Shown here piece by piece: positions 20,961 through 32,279 of a stretch of 64,000 bases of DNA. The first letter of the stretch is position 1. Each line of letters begins with the position of its first letter. The stretch is from positions 140,536,700 to 140,600,699 of the forward strand of contig OY720633.1 in assembly GCA_963169105.1 (NCBI GenBank), read 5' to 3'. The translations under genes were made by a program, and so were the position numbers. Source of the DNA: Ceriagrion tenellum. Its lineage: Eukaryota > Arthropoda > Insecta > Odonata > Coenagrionidae. Under the pieces are notes generated by a model. That model saw only the letters and a program-made list of their open reading frames with translations. It had not been told where the DNA came from and did not search any database.

Positions 20961-22869
20961 CGCATTGAAATTGTATTGCAGTTACTCAAATGATCTATGT
21001 CAAATTTTCAGTATTTACTTGATGGAACCACATTGCAAAAGTTTGGAAATAATTTCAGTCTGTAATATACCAAAGAAAGTTTTAAAATAAAACTTTTTGT
21101 GGAATAATACAAAGTGAAATAATTTCCAAAATACCTTAAATGATCGATTATCCAACGTTGGGTCGTTTACTATTCCTACCTATTTTATAGCTGTCTTCGT
21201 ACTTTGATTCCAACATCTAGCTAACTCTTTCTCAGCCCTTTTTAAAATTTTCTTATTATGGATGTACGAAGCAAGTTCAACAACTTTCCCTACTCGGCAG
21301 CCGATAACTGCCCACCCTGCCACTCCGTCAGCCACTCTCGCCTGTGCCGTCGTGATCATGTTAAAGTCTCATGTGTTTCTATCAATTACAGTTCTCATCC
21401 CCGCAATCGCATCTCGAGTTACTCTCTCCTATCTGAACCCAAACGATACATCAACTAAATAATTAATATACTCATGCGTCTCTTAAAATAATCTCTACTA
21501 AACTGAAAATGTTCGCCCTATTTTTACTGCCTATCAATAAGAGTTGTTTTTAATTCTCTTAGCAAAAGCTTACTCAAAGCTATTAGGTGCTCATGTTAAG
21601 TACTTATTAGTGCACGAGTTGCTTCTTGTGCTCATTCAGTTCAACTATTTAAAGTATAATTTGAACAATTGATGTATTCCTCTGAGTTAAATGTGTGGCC
21701 TACATGCGCAGCTCGGAGTATCCAGAAAATGATGATTAAAATCATGAATAGGGATGCAAAATTTCAGCAAAACAAACTAACGCCAGAGCAAATGTGCCAC
21801 AGGTCAGCGTAAATGTGCTTATGTTCGATGCTCATATTTATAGAATGCTTCTCCATAAGATCTTTCCTAATCTACAATATTAGCAAACCATGTCCCAGAT
21901 GTAGGCGTAAAAACTCTTTTTCTCTCATCAAAAAGCTTTGAGGCTGATGGTCTTTGAAATGTAGCTTTGTATAAAGGGAATGTAAATAATGATTATAGTT
22001 TTATTTATCATTGTAATACACTTATTTATACACTAATATACTCTTTCTAGTTAATTTAAAAACGAGTTCTGTCTAAGAGAATCAGTTGCCTCATACCAAT
22101 TGAGTCAACGTGGCGTTTTCATCGTCAAATTGGAATATTAATTGCTTACAACACAAAATAATTATTGCACTAACTACCGAAACTAAGGAAAACATTCCTA
22201 TGCTTAAATATGTTAGAATATTGCTTGCCAGCACATGAGGGTTAACGCTGAATTTTCAGAGTGAATTAGTATCGACTCTTTGAAGTTCTCCTCTCTCAGT
22301 TACATATAAACTCTATTTATTGGCAAATTCGAATAGTAGCAGCTATGAATCTGGGAATTTACAAATTTGCTCCACAATGTTCCGAGATGGGATTCTAGTT
22401 GGCTTACGAGATATCAAAGAAAATACTCGCTCTGCACTGGGATTCTTTTTTAGAGTAATTTTCAATGAGTCATATAAAAGGCAAGAAAGAAAGAGAAATG
22501 GGAATATGAAATGAACAAGCTAAACGTTAATAATTAACGTTTAATAACGTTATTAATAATAACGTTAACTAATTAACGTTATTAATAACCAATCATGGAA
22601 GACTCTGTGTAATCTAATTTGACCCAATTTTACCGGAAACTCAAGGAAAAAATATACTTAGTGCTGGTGTACATGCAAATCTACTACTTCAACTCATCTA
22701 AAAAGAATTGAAATTAATACGTGATTAGCTAATATTCTCGCCCTAGCAATTTTTTTCAAAGATCGTCTCTTATCATAGCCGGTGGAACAATTGCATACCT
22801 CATCAACAATGATCCACCATGATTGCGCTAAAAAAAAACACACTTCGCTCAGTGTAATCGAACCAGCGT
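20961..22869. other. AT-rich stretch with a TTAATAACGTTA palindrome cluster
   Basis: Nothing coding was recognised. At 22523-22590 there is a dense cluster of the palindrome TTAATAACGTTATTAA (perfect at 22541-22556) and close variants. Confidence 0.5.
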
Positions 22870-23580
22870 GCTTAGCTCATGCGCCCAACTTCCCGCCCAT
22901 CACCCTTATCTGATCCCAAACGCTGTGTAGGTCGGCGTATAGATGGGCGGAGAGATAGGAAGGGACGCGGTGACAGCAGGGAGAATGGAAGATGGTCGTG
23001 CAACAATGTGTGTTCCTAGCGACGGCAGGTATTGGAGGCGTGGGGGTGGAAAGATGACACTTCATCGTTTGGCGAAAGGGGCCGGGGGACGAGGGGGGAA
23101 AGAGGAAGGCGATCTTTTTTTTCGGTGAGGCTTAAAAGAAGGGATGTGACGGAAAAGGTGCGGGATTGTCCGGGGCCGGGTGGGGGAGAAATGGGGGTGG
23201 GGGGGCGCGGCCGAAGGGTGCGAGGCGGCGGTGGACAGGGATGGGACCGGCGTACGCCCCACAGGGTTGGAAGAGAGGGAATCGACGGGGGGGGGGGGCG
23301 GTGGAGGAAGGGGGTTGACATGTGGAGGGGAGGAGGCAAGTCGGCTGAAGTTGAAAGGGCGGGGTGGGAGAGGGGCGAGGGCCAAAAAAAGTGATTCCAC
23401 TATGACTGATTACTTGTCGTAATAGCACGGACTAATCTCTCCGCACTCCTCGGCTTTCCTGCTCTACCTTCCCCTTCCCCTACACTCTCATTCCCCTTTC
23501 TCTCCCCCTCCATGAAGCCTCCAATCACCCCCCCGACCCACTACTTCCATCCCATACCACCCTCTGACGGATATCTTACG
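22870..23580. other. GC-rich island, purine-rich then pyrimidine-rich
   Basis: Plus strand is G/A-rich at 22940-23395 and switches to C/T-rich at 23440-23570. It contains G runs able to form a quadruplex (23171-23210, and a run of ten G near 23288). Several mutually overlapping open frames on both strands are compositional artefacts. Confidence 0.6.
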
Positions 23581-25269
23581 TCAAGAGTCTTGTGCTGTTT
23601 CCGGATTCATTTGGACGTTGGGTATTAGGCATGTTCCATTAGCGAATGGAGGTAGGCAAAAATAATGTCATTCGTAGTAATAAAACTTGTATTGAATGCT
23701 GTAGTGAAAACGGTTAGCTTAAGAAAAAACATGCATTGCTGATCGGTCGTCGTGTTTAGCGGAGGTTTAGAGGATTTGCCTCCGCTCTCGTGAAAATCAT
23801 GCGCTTTGGACATCCCCGCCGCGTGGTCGGCAACGATCACGCTTTTCCTTGAAAACATTCCCATTCCCTTTAGAGACATTGAGGCTTAAGTAGAAGCTTT
23901 GTGGTTACAATTGCTTTACTTTTATATTTTTCTTAGTTTTTCCTTATATTTATAGCAACGTTATGGCAATAAAATTCACTTGACTTGTCTCGCCCTCCTT
24001 TGTATATTTACTGTTTGCATCGCAAACGATTCACTGGTTTGATTGGCTCTTTGTGAGTGGAATCGACATCTGTAGTCGTTAGTGCCATTTAGATAGGCTG
24101 TAAGAATGGCAGAGGATTTGGAGAAAGGGTGGAGAGAATCGTGGAGCAGCAACAGCCTAGTCCTTGAGAGGAGATCCATGGATAGCACATGTTATCGTTC
24201 CACCCGTCGGCCGGAGTGCTCTCCACATATCCCCAAGAAAGGATCGGAATTCTACTCTTCCTCTGATGAAGTCAAGAGATCATCCCGATCCCCATAATCA
24301 CCTGGAATTATAAAATAATTTTAACCTCTGTCAGTATAAAAGGGCGTCCATCAGATGGAACTTTAAACTGCCGTGTCTATGGCACCTTTGTTTAGCATAT
24401 GGGAGTGGGAGCGTGCATCATAGCTGGACGTGCCGAAAGTATGAGTGCATTTTATAGAATGTAATATTACTATCATCGCTAAAACATATTATGTTATCAG
24501 TCTTTAATCGTACGGAAGTAGGAGGGAATCTTACCTTTCCAATGATTAAGTATATCTGTTTTCATTCAAACCTTTCAACTTTTATAGGTGACCGTGGAAG
24601 ATTGTTTGATAACTTTAGGTTGCATTCTACATCAACATACTACTTGCGAATCACCAAATGGGCAAATTACAGGGGTTGTTAGGATACCAGCCGTGTATAG
24701 ATGTAAGGGATAAGGTTTTGGGAGGTGAAATGGTGACGTGTATTATGGGAGTGTAATTAGTGGAACTCAGTTTTTATGTGGTCGTTAATTGTGCGCGGAA
24801 ACAATGAGTTTTTATACCTGTCTGTTCGGCAGTGTATCTCTCTCATTTTATTGCTTCTATCAGACCTAGAGCTGCAGTGAGGCGTCATGATATCATTCTC
24901 TATGTCGCTCTAAAACACGGCTGTATTCGTTCTGAAAAACGAATGCAACGTTCTCAAAACGTTTGGTATAAAATGTTTTCAAATAAAATGAGAGGAGGAA
25001 CAAATAAATGCGTGGTGAATGCTAAAATAGCAGCAAAAAATTTATGAAATCTTCGTCAAAAAATTTGTGAGAGACTAATAATCTTCTACTAGATTCACAG
25101 ATTTTGCTCTAGAAACCATGCCTGAATGCATGGATTCGTAGGTCCAGTTGGCAACCTTGCCATTGCTTAAGAGTCACCACTTGATTCAGTTTTCCTACCC
25201 TTTTAGCATTATTGGTCTCATTTCATTCCATTCATTCCGCTCTAGGTGGCGATCTTCACTTTACTACTC
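23581..25269. other. Unassigned, AT-leaning stretch
   Basis: No domain was recognised in any open frame (longest 84 codons). Nothing else is supported. Confidence 0.45.
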
Positions 25270-25640
25270 CTAATCCTGACTCGTGTAAATGTAATGCGTG
25301 ACCGATTCAAGCAAACCCCCTCGTACCTCGATGGAGTTACGAGTTACCAATTACTGCCCTGAGCCTGATGCCTTTCATTCCTCTTCAAACGTACCGCTGG
25401 CCTCTCTTGTGTCCCGTATCATCTCCCCTCCCCTCTCCCTCGATCAGGACTTTCAAGCCTTAATCCTTTATCCCAGCGCGTCTCCTACCCAGACGCCCTC
25501 CTCCACACTTCCCAATCCTCCGAGGTCGCATCCCCCTCTTCCCAATCTGTATCCTCTTTGCTCTTTCTTATTTCCACTTCCCCTTCACGTTCACCGTTAT
25601 TCGCAGGCGCTTCCTTCCCTCTAGAGCAAATATGTCGCAG
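25270..25640. other. Pyrimidine-rich block
   Basis: C/T-rich plus strand. The 108-codon frame at 25298-25624 is serine/proline-rich, low-complexity and without a domain. Confidence 0.45.
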
Positions 25641-27129
25641 TGAGAGTCAACAGCGATATGCAATGAGATTTCTATTAAAAGTGTTTGAATATTTGTGCAG
25701 ATCAGAGGACATCAGCAGTCCTAAGAAAAGAAGAATGGAACACATGCACAGGCAAAACGTTTGGCGACCAGCCGCTGAGTAACATTCCACATGTTCACAG
25801 TAAGGTCACGGACGAAATGTTTTCTACATAACGATCGCTTTTGTTTCGTGCACCTACATATTTGACAAAGGAGACAGTTATCCACACAATAGATTGACAA
25901 TTTACATCGACCGCGATAGATGCCTTTTCTGATAATCAGGGCGCCTACAGCAATCGCAGATGGGCTTATAAGAATGTCATTCATCCCATAACAAACGATG
26001 AAAAATTATTGTTCGCACAACTATTTCTTTTATTAAAAAATAGAAAGTTTTGCACTCATATGACCGCAAGCAAAGGCAGTGGAAGCAAAGATTTTAAAAA
26101 TATCTTCCCTCTCCCTTTTATTTTTTTCTGAGCCATTTTTCCTATAGATGCGAATTTTTATAGAATCTTAATGTTTACTCTTTCGTTAAAATCTCTTGGA
26201 ATTTTATGACTGAGGAAGGATTCTGAAACAATACTATTTTACACACAATATAAACTTTTACTTACTTTTATATCTTAGATTTCTTAGTGCTAGAATTTTA
26301 ATTCAAGTCATCCATCATTTTTTATAAAACCAATTTTCCATTTGAGAAAACGTGCCAATAGCGAAAGTCAAATGTTAAGACATGACTGATGTTTTTAAGT
26401 AAGAAAGGAAGAGAATTATCTTGGAAAAATTTGGAGCATTGAACAAACCTTTTTTTTTTATTGAAACAGACAAACAGGCTTCTCTCTTAAAGTAAGATAT
26501 TTTTGGGCATTATTTTTCGATCTGGGAACTGTCAAAACGTGTGTTATACTGAGTACAATGATACACTTGGGTACAACTGAGTAAAACAGTGGGAGTTGGA
26601 TATTTTACTCTTGAGAAAAAATGCTGAATATAAACTATCCTGACGCTTGAAATCAGCCATTTTTGGACTTCATATTATTACTTGGAGATGCTATAAAAAT
26701 AAATGGCTTGCATAGGACAAAGCTGTGAAAATGGTGCATCTGATGATGTTAGAGCTTCTACTCCTAATGGTCAATGGCAGCTGTGAATTAGTATGATATT
26801 GAATAAAACTAATAAGCTGGCTTATCCATTTTTGAGAGTTCCTAGTTAGTGGTGTTGGTTACCACTTCAAGGCAAAAATAAAAAAACAGACGAAAACCTT
26901 GACAACAACTCATGTTTGACAACAAATGTTTTAAAAGGTTCTGGGATAATTAAAATATAATAATTAGAAATATAAGGTAAAAAAATATTTGATACGTCCA
27001 TGCATCTGGTTGTTTTAGATAATTTTTAGATATAGGAAATTCTTCGCAAATTATTTTGCTCTGAATAAATATGTGCATAGTAAATCAGAAAATTAACCAA
27101 TTTTTCATCATTTAAAGACCCTTCGTGGA
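25641..27129. other. AT-rich stretch, nothing recognised
   Basis: No gene, RNA or repeat family was recognised. Confidence 0.5.
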
Positions 27130-27470
27130 ACAAATTACTAAGGGCGGACTACTGAGAACCCACCTTCACTTCGTTCTGTCTTCCCCCTCTCCTTTCTACC
27201 AGCTTCCATTTAGTTCCCTCCTTCTTCCCCTGGAAATCAAAACCGATGTTCTCATCGCCATCTCGTAAAGGGCGATCCCTTTTTCACTCTTGCTCCTTCT
27301 TCACCTACTACGAAGGCGTTTGTGATCCCAACTTTTATCTTTTTCCCTAACTTCCGCTCGCCCTCCCATTCGACATCTGGGGAATGTCGTCATTGGTATT
27401 GCTTGCGCCTTTTAGTGTCTCATTCGACAGTTGAAGACGGCAGTTGGGAAGCCTTTGGTGGCCAGTAACC
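27130..27470. other. Pyrimidine-rich block
   Basis: C/T-rich plus strand with CpG sites, between AT-rich flanks. No coding motif was recognised. Confidence 0.45.
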
Positions 27471-28780
27471 TTAGTGGAGAGCGAAAAGTAACGCCATCAA
27501 AGGCTAGGAAAAGATTGACACGACTTTCGTATGATAGTGTCCCCAATTATTGAAGGTGGTCTTACAATTAGAGAGCTTTAACGAGAAGAAACATAGCTGA
27601 GGATTCACCCGCTCCTCATTTTCAAAGGACACCAATAGTTAATCTTTATTTGATTGGTTGAAGAAATTTGCCACCTTGAAGATTTTTTAATAGAAGTAAG
27701 CAAAATGATTTCTTGGTGCCTTAGGCATCTCAGTGTGCGCAAACTATCAATTAACTCTTTACCGTTGTCATCTTTTTACGAAATAAAATCACGCGTAGTT
27801 CTAAACTCTGTAAAATGGCATTTTCACATATTTTTTATGATGCTTATCTGTACTACAAATCTACCAACTTTTTAATTATTTATTCATCCTCACTTTTTGG
27901 TGATTCATGACTCACATAGGAATTATATTGAGTCTAAAAGATCATGGCAGTCAATTTAAAGTTCGGCGGTTTTTACAATCACCACCGATATCCTTTGAAA
28001 GTTGTACGCATTATTGATCGAAAGGAAACCAACTTACAAGAGTTCACCTTTTTTATCTGCTATTATATAAACACCGATTCCCAGTATATTAATGAAGTAA
28101 ATTAGCGTTCGGTTCGGCCAAAGTGCTGTTGGTTCCATCAAAAAGTGTCAGAAAGCAAGGGAAAAATTATCTCATTCTTTAAAGCAGGTTAAAGTGAAGT
28201 GCCAATTGAAGCTACCAATTGAATATAAAAATATTCCTAGGTTTTTCTTCCAATTCTAGGACTTACCATCCTGTTAGCCACAGGATATTATACGAGCTTC
28301 ATCCCCAAGTAAGATCAAAGCACTAGAAGTAAAGTAGATCCTTCCCCAATATCCAAGGCGAATCAGGACCTTCTTCTCTTCATGCCACTCAACAACCAAT
28401 GTCCTCCGAAAACATGTTACTTCCACCTATCCCACTCTCTGACGTCCAGCCACTCTTTCATGTTCCCAAATTGCACATCCACTTCTTTTCGGATGCTCTC
28501 CAATCAATGTTATCACCGTAGCTAACCCCTCTCCCTTCCGTTTCAAAGACGGGCCAACTTCTCCGTTCACATCCTTATATCCCAAAACTGCCCATCGGAA
28601 GCTTTTTCACGAGTTTTTTTCTTCTCACAGGATCCTCTTCTTCCCTTTTGTTTGCTTACTTTCCCCGTCACCTCAGGTCCAATGACCCACTAGTTCTCAG
28701 GTCCTGTGTCTCCCCTTGCCCATTGTGTACCAATTAAAGATGTTCACTTCATATTCTTAAGTTCTTTTCTTCTCAATTTA
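27471..28780. other. AT-rich then C/T-rich (28330-28720), nothing recognised
   Basis: No protein motif was recognised. The pyrimidine-rich part resembles the other islands in the window but is milder. Confidence 0.45.
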
Positions 28781-29471
28781 TACAGGGAATGTTTCAGGAG
28801 GAAGCTACCAGAGGTAATTGGGGTGTGATTTCAAGCACTTTCCGTCGAGTGGACGTAAGGTTACCTCTGATTACTGGCTAGGCAAAAAAACGCAGGCTTA
28901 CAATCCTTCAAATTTTGCAGTTTTAATTGAATCGTGTTGAAAGCAGTGGTATGGTGGCACTGAAAGAGCAATTTCTCATACGAACACTCTGCTAACTAGC
29001 CGTCATCTGCCTGGTGGCGCAACCTGGTAGAAGTTTTCGGCTACTAGGTTATACACTTGTGACTGGTGTTATATACATTGGTAACGTTGTATGATCAAAT
29101 GGGCTTCAAGGAACACAATACAAGAAAGTTCATAAAGACTTGCTTGTGTTTTAATTTATATGTCCTCAATAACAACAAAACGTCAAAAAATGGAGAACTT
29201 TGCCGGTTGAAGCTATGAGGATCACCGGTTGTGCAAGAGATATATTTTGCTCTTTCAACGATTGTTGTCACAAAAAGGCGGGTTATTGTGGATATAACAC
29301 AAAATTTCACTGTTTTTATGACATCAGCAAAATCCATCTAACAAAATATTTTAGCTTCCTTAGCTCCGTAATTAACAAGTTTTGACCCTGTTCTCCATTT
29401 GTAAAACATATGCTTAATATGACATCCCTCATCATATCCAGAAGCATCACACATTCATAGAACACCCTGTA
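28781..29471. mobile_element. Candidate short DNA-transposon-like element
   Basis: The left edge TACAGGGAATGTTTC (28781-28795) and the reverse complement of the right edge, TACAGGGTGTTC (29460-29471), share TACAGGG and TGTT. They would bound a 691-bp unit. An internal 8-bp inverted repeat AGAGGTAA/TTACCTCT lies near the left end. No transposase was recognised. TACAGGGTGTT-type ends occur on several arthropod repeats, so the class is open. Confidence 0.3.
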
Positions 29472-29774
29472 CCATTTGTACTGCGTTGTCTCTTGCCTTG
29501 AATTTTAAGCATCGAGTGAAGGGATCGCTTTTCGACGAGGATACATATGCGTGGGGAATAGACGAAAGAAGTTATAGTGCCCTATGAGGAATCTGATCGC
29601 GAATCCATTATTCTCCTTTGGGAAAAGGATTTCTTTATGAGGAGTTAATTTTCAAAGTCCTGATTCTACGTGTATGTTTATGCCTAAACTATTTCAAAGA
29701 TATGTTCAACATGATTAGTAAGATTATTTTGAGATGGCTTAAAGGGTAACTTTCAAGTTCGACTTCCTCCCAAG
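29472..29774. other. Unassigned spacer
   Basis: No motif was recognised. Confidence 0.4.
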
Positions 29775-29889
29775 ATGGGAACAGCAGTCCCAACTCAATC
29801 ACCAAAGCATCAATGGGCTCGGCTTGAACTCGGAGGCGTGGTCTTACAATCCGTTGCAGTTGCTGCTGCCCGTCTGTATGTGGCAGCCA
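29775..29889 (+). other. Weak candidate coding exon
   Basis: A GC-richer 115-bp open segment begins ATGGGAACAG after a pyrimidine-rich CTTCCTCCCAAG. It ends CCA just before GTAAGT, a strong splice-donor string (29890-29895). The encoded text, for example LELGGVVLQSVAVAAARLYV, matches no family I know. It could be a real first or internal exon or a chance frame. No partner exon was found. Confidence 0.2.
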
Positions 29890-30599
29890 GTAAGTTTGAT
29901 ATAACGTTTATCAGGGAAACACCTTATACTGTAAAAATATTTGTAGTCTTCCTATTTACAATTACGTTGAGAACTAGAATTATGAAGTACTGTCAAAAAG
30001 ATAAGTCAATATTTCATAGAATATTATACTGAATTACAGTTTAAAGGTTGAAATTTATAATGCAATAAGGAAGCTAAGGGTTATAGAGTATGACATGAAA
30101 TTAAGGAAATCCTTACATTATCTCTTTGCTACATAAAACAGCAGATAGGAAACCCAGCCGTAGCAAGACATAATCTATTATTCGCATATCCTTCATCAGT
30201 GAAAATTTAGGGAAAAATGAAGATAATTCCTGTTTGCATATTTACCCCGAGTACATCATTGCCTAATAAAATCCGTACTACGACGGAGATAGCCGTTTCC
30301 TAGGTTAGGGCGATCTCTAAGGATAGATCTCTATGTAAATTGTCAAAACATTTTTTCATGACATACTGACGAATCTGCCTCTTGCCAAGCCAAATGTTGG
30401 TGAAACTAAGTGACTATGGTATTTATAGGCGTGCATACATGCTGTTTCACTCTGTGATTTCCATGATCCTGCCGGGTGAATATGAAGTTTGCTCATGAAT
30501 GTGTGGTTGTTCGCTATTGCCTTATTTTTTCCACATCTTAGGCACACTGCTTAGGCATAGCAAAGTGAAAGAAGATACGCATGGTACGATACGCGGTGG
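29890..30599. other. AT-rich stretch, nothing recognised
   Basis: No motif was recognised. Confidence 0.45.
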
Positions 30600-31270
30600 T
30601 CAGAAATAGGATTTAATCGAACAGTAAGGTAATAAAAGAGGAGATGAAGGAGATAGAAGTTGCAGTAAAAGGGAAACAGGAATATTGTGAAAGGGAGATG
30701 GAAGGGGATGTCTCTTTCCGCTGGACATGAAAACCCAAACCCCCTTTTGGCCGGTCCATTGGGGATGAGAAGGGAAAGCTGTGCGAGATTGGGCACAAAA
30801 ATAGGCGAGGGGAGTGGGGGAGGAGGACAGCCAAGGGCCGTTCGAAGTTGCGAGTAGTACTGAGGGGGAGTTTACGGAGAAGCGAGAGCAGAAAGAGAGT
30901 ATAGGCTGCGGGTTAAAGGGAAAAGAAGGGGGAATTGGAGGAAAAAAGTCATTTTCCGATGTCAAAGCCTCAATAGGACGTAATCTCAGTCGTCCGCGGG
31001 TTGGCGCTGAAAAGGGCCGCGGGGCGATTTTGATTTGTCTCCCACGAAAATTAAAGTCGGTCGCGCCCCTCCCCATCTCCTCCCACCACTGAATAGGCCT
31101 TCTCACCCCTCCCTGCCCTTCCAACCCACCTTTTTCCCCTACCCTCCGTTCCTTCCGCTGCCCGCACCCGGGCGCACAACACACAGTGGGAGACGACAAA
31201 AGGTTCCTCTCCGACGAAGTGAGTGGCGCCACTTTTGCCCCCCACCCCCCCCCCAAACCGAAGAGAAGAG
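30600..31270. other. GC-rich island, purine-rich then pyrimidine-rich
   Basis: Plus strand is G/A-rich at 30600-31030 and C/T-rich at 31060-31250, ending in a C run near 31230-31253. A 232-codon minus-strand frame spans it, but it is biased in composition and overlaps other open frames, so it is not called as a gene. Confidence 0.6.
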
Positions 31271-32075
31271 TTTCAATTCTCATTGTGAAGAGCATCATGA
31301 TCTCTGGGTTGCTGATATATCAGGGGAATCGAAATATGCATCCGCAGATAGATCTGCAAATATATCTCAGACTTGAATATGGGAAAAAATATCTTTCTGA
31401 GTGTCCGCAAAAGCTATAGGAAAATCCTTGCATTTATTCTTGCCTTGCGCCGATGGTCTTTGCTCCAATGCTTGTTGCTCGCGGGAGAATATTCTGTGAC
31501 CTGTTTCACGAAGTTTTCAGAAAACTGACATTTGCTACCATGGTATGCAAGCTCGCGCATTAACCTTCCCCTCGAGCCTTGCTTTGTTAAGCATAAATGT
31601 AGAATGAATATTTCCACGAATGATTGTTAATAATTATAGCTCTAATCTTATAATGAAGTTGTGTCTTCGTATTTATATCAAAGTAGCTTTATTTTTAAGC
31701 TATTTTTACGCTATATCGATTGCCACAATTAAGCGATACTCAACCATTATCTTGATATTGCCTACTTAGAAAAATTATCCATAAAGTTAATGGCTTGATA
31801 AGGATACTAAGCTGGCATGAAACACGCAGTTTTATATTCTTATTCATGGAATGAATATTGCCAGAATAACCTGGAAAAAGGCTGCTTTTGAAAGTTGATT
31901 GTCGGGTTGTCGTAAGAAAGCGACAGGAAAACTTGCACGCAAAAATGAAAAACGCCCATCAGGATCTCCAAAACAAGGATCATTTGTAAAAAATACGGGA
32001 GAGTTAAAACAACAACAAAACTGGCCTTGAGGAAAGCATTAATGAAATTCAAAAATAGAATACTGGTAAGGTGAG
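31271..32075. other. AT-rich stretch, nothing recognised
   Basis: No motif was recognised. Borders the dispersed repeat at 32076. Confidence 0.45.
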
Positions 32076-32223
32076 TGTTGCATGCCTGGTGTGGAATCAC
32101 CCCATGCCTCACACCCTACTGGTGGCTTGCACGGTATTTCGTGGATGTAGATGGAGCCAGTCTAGTTATATCATTTAAGTCAGTCAAGTGGAACTAAAAA
32201 GATATACGGTAAACTGTACAGTC
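32076..32223 (+). repeat. Dispersed repeat, copy 1
   Basis: Aligns with 37916-38070 on the same strand. Both contain TTGCATGCCTGGTGTGGAA near the start and GTCAGTCAAGTGGAAC near the end, with one gap of about ten bases. Identity judged by eye is roughly three quarters. Class unknown. No tRNA boxes and no coding sense were recognised. Confidence 0.7.
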
Positions 32224-32279
32224 TTTGGAAGATAACCCGAAGGCATTTGGGTGTTACATAAGGGAGGTTTGAGGGAATA

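Noticed and set aside
30600..31298. 232-codon minus-strand open frame
   Set aside because: Same reasons: biased composition, overlapping frames in other phases, no recognisable motif.
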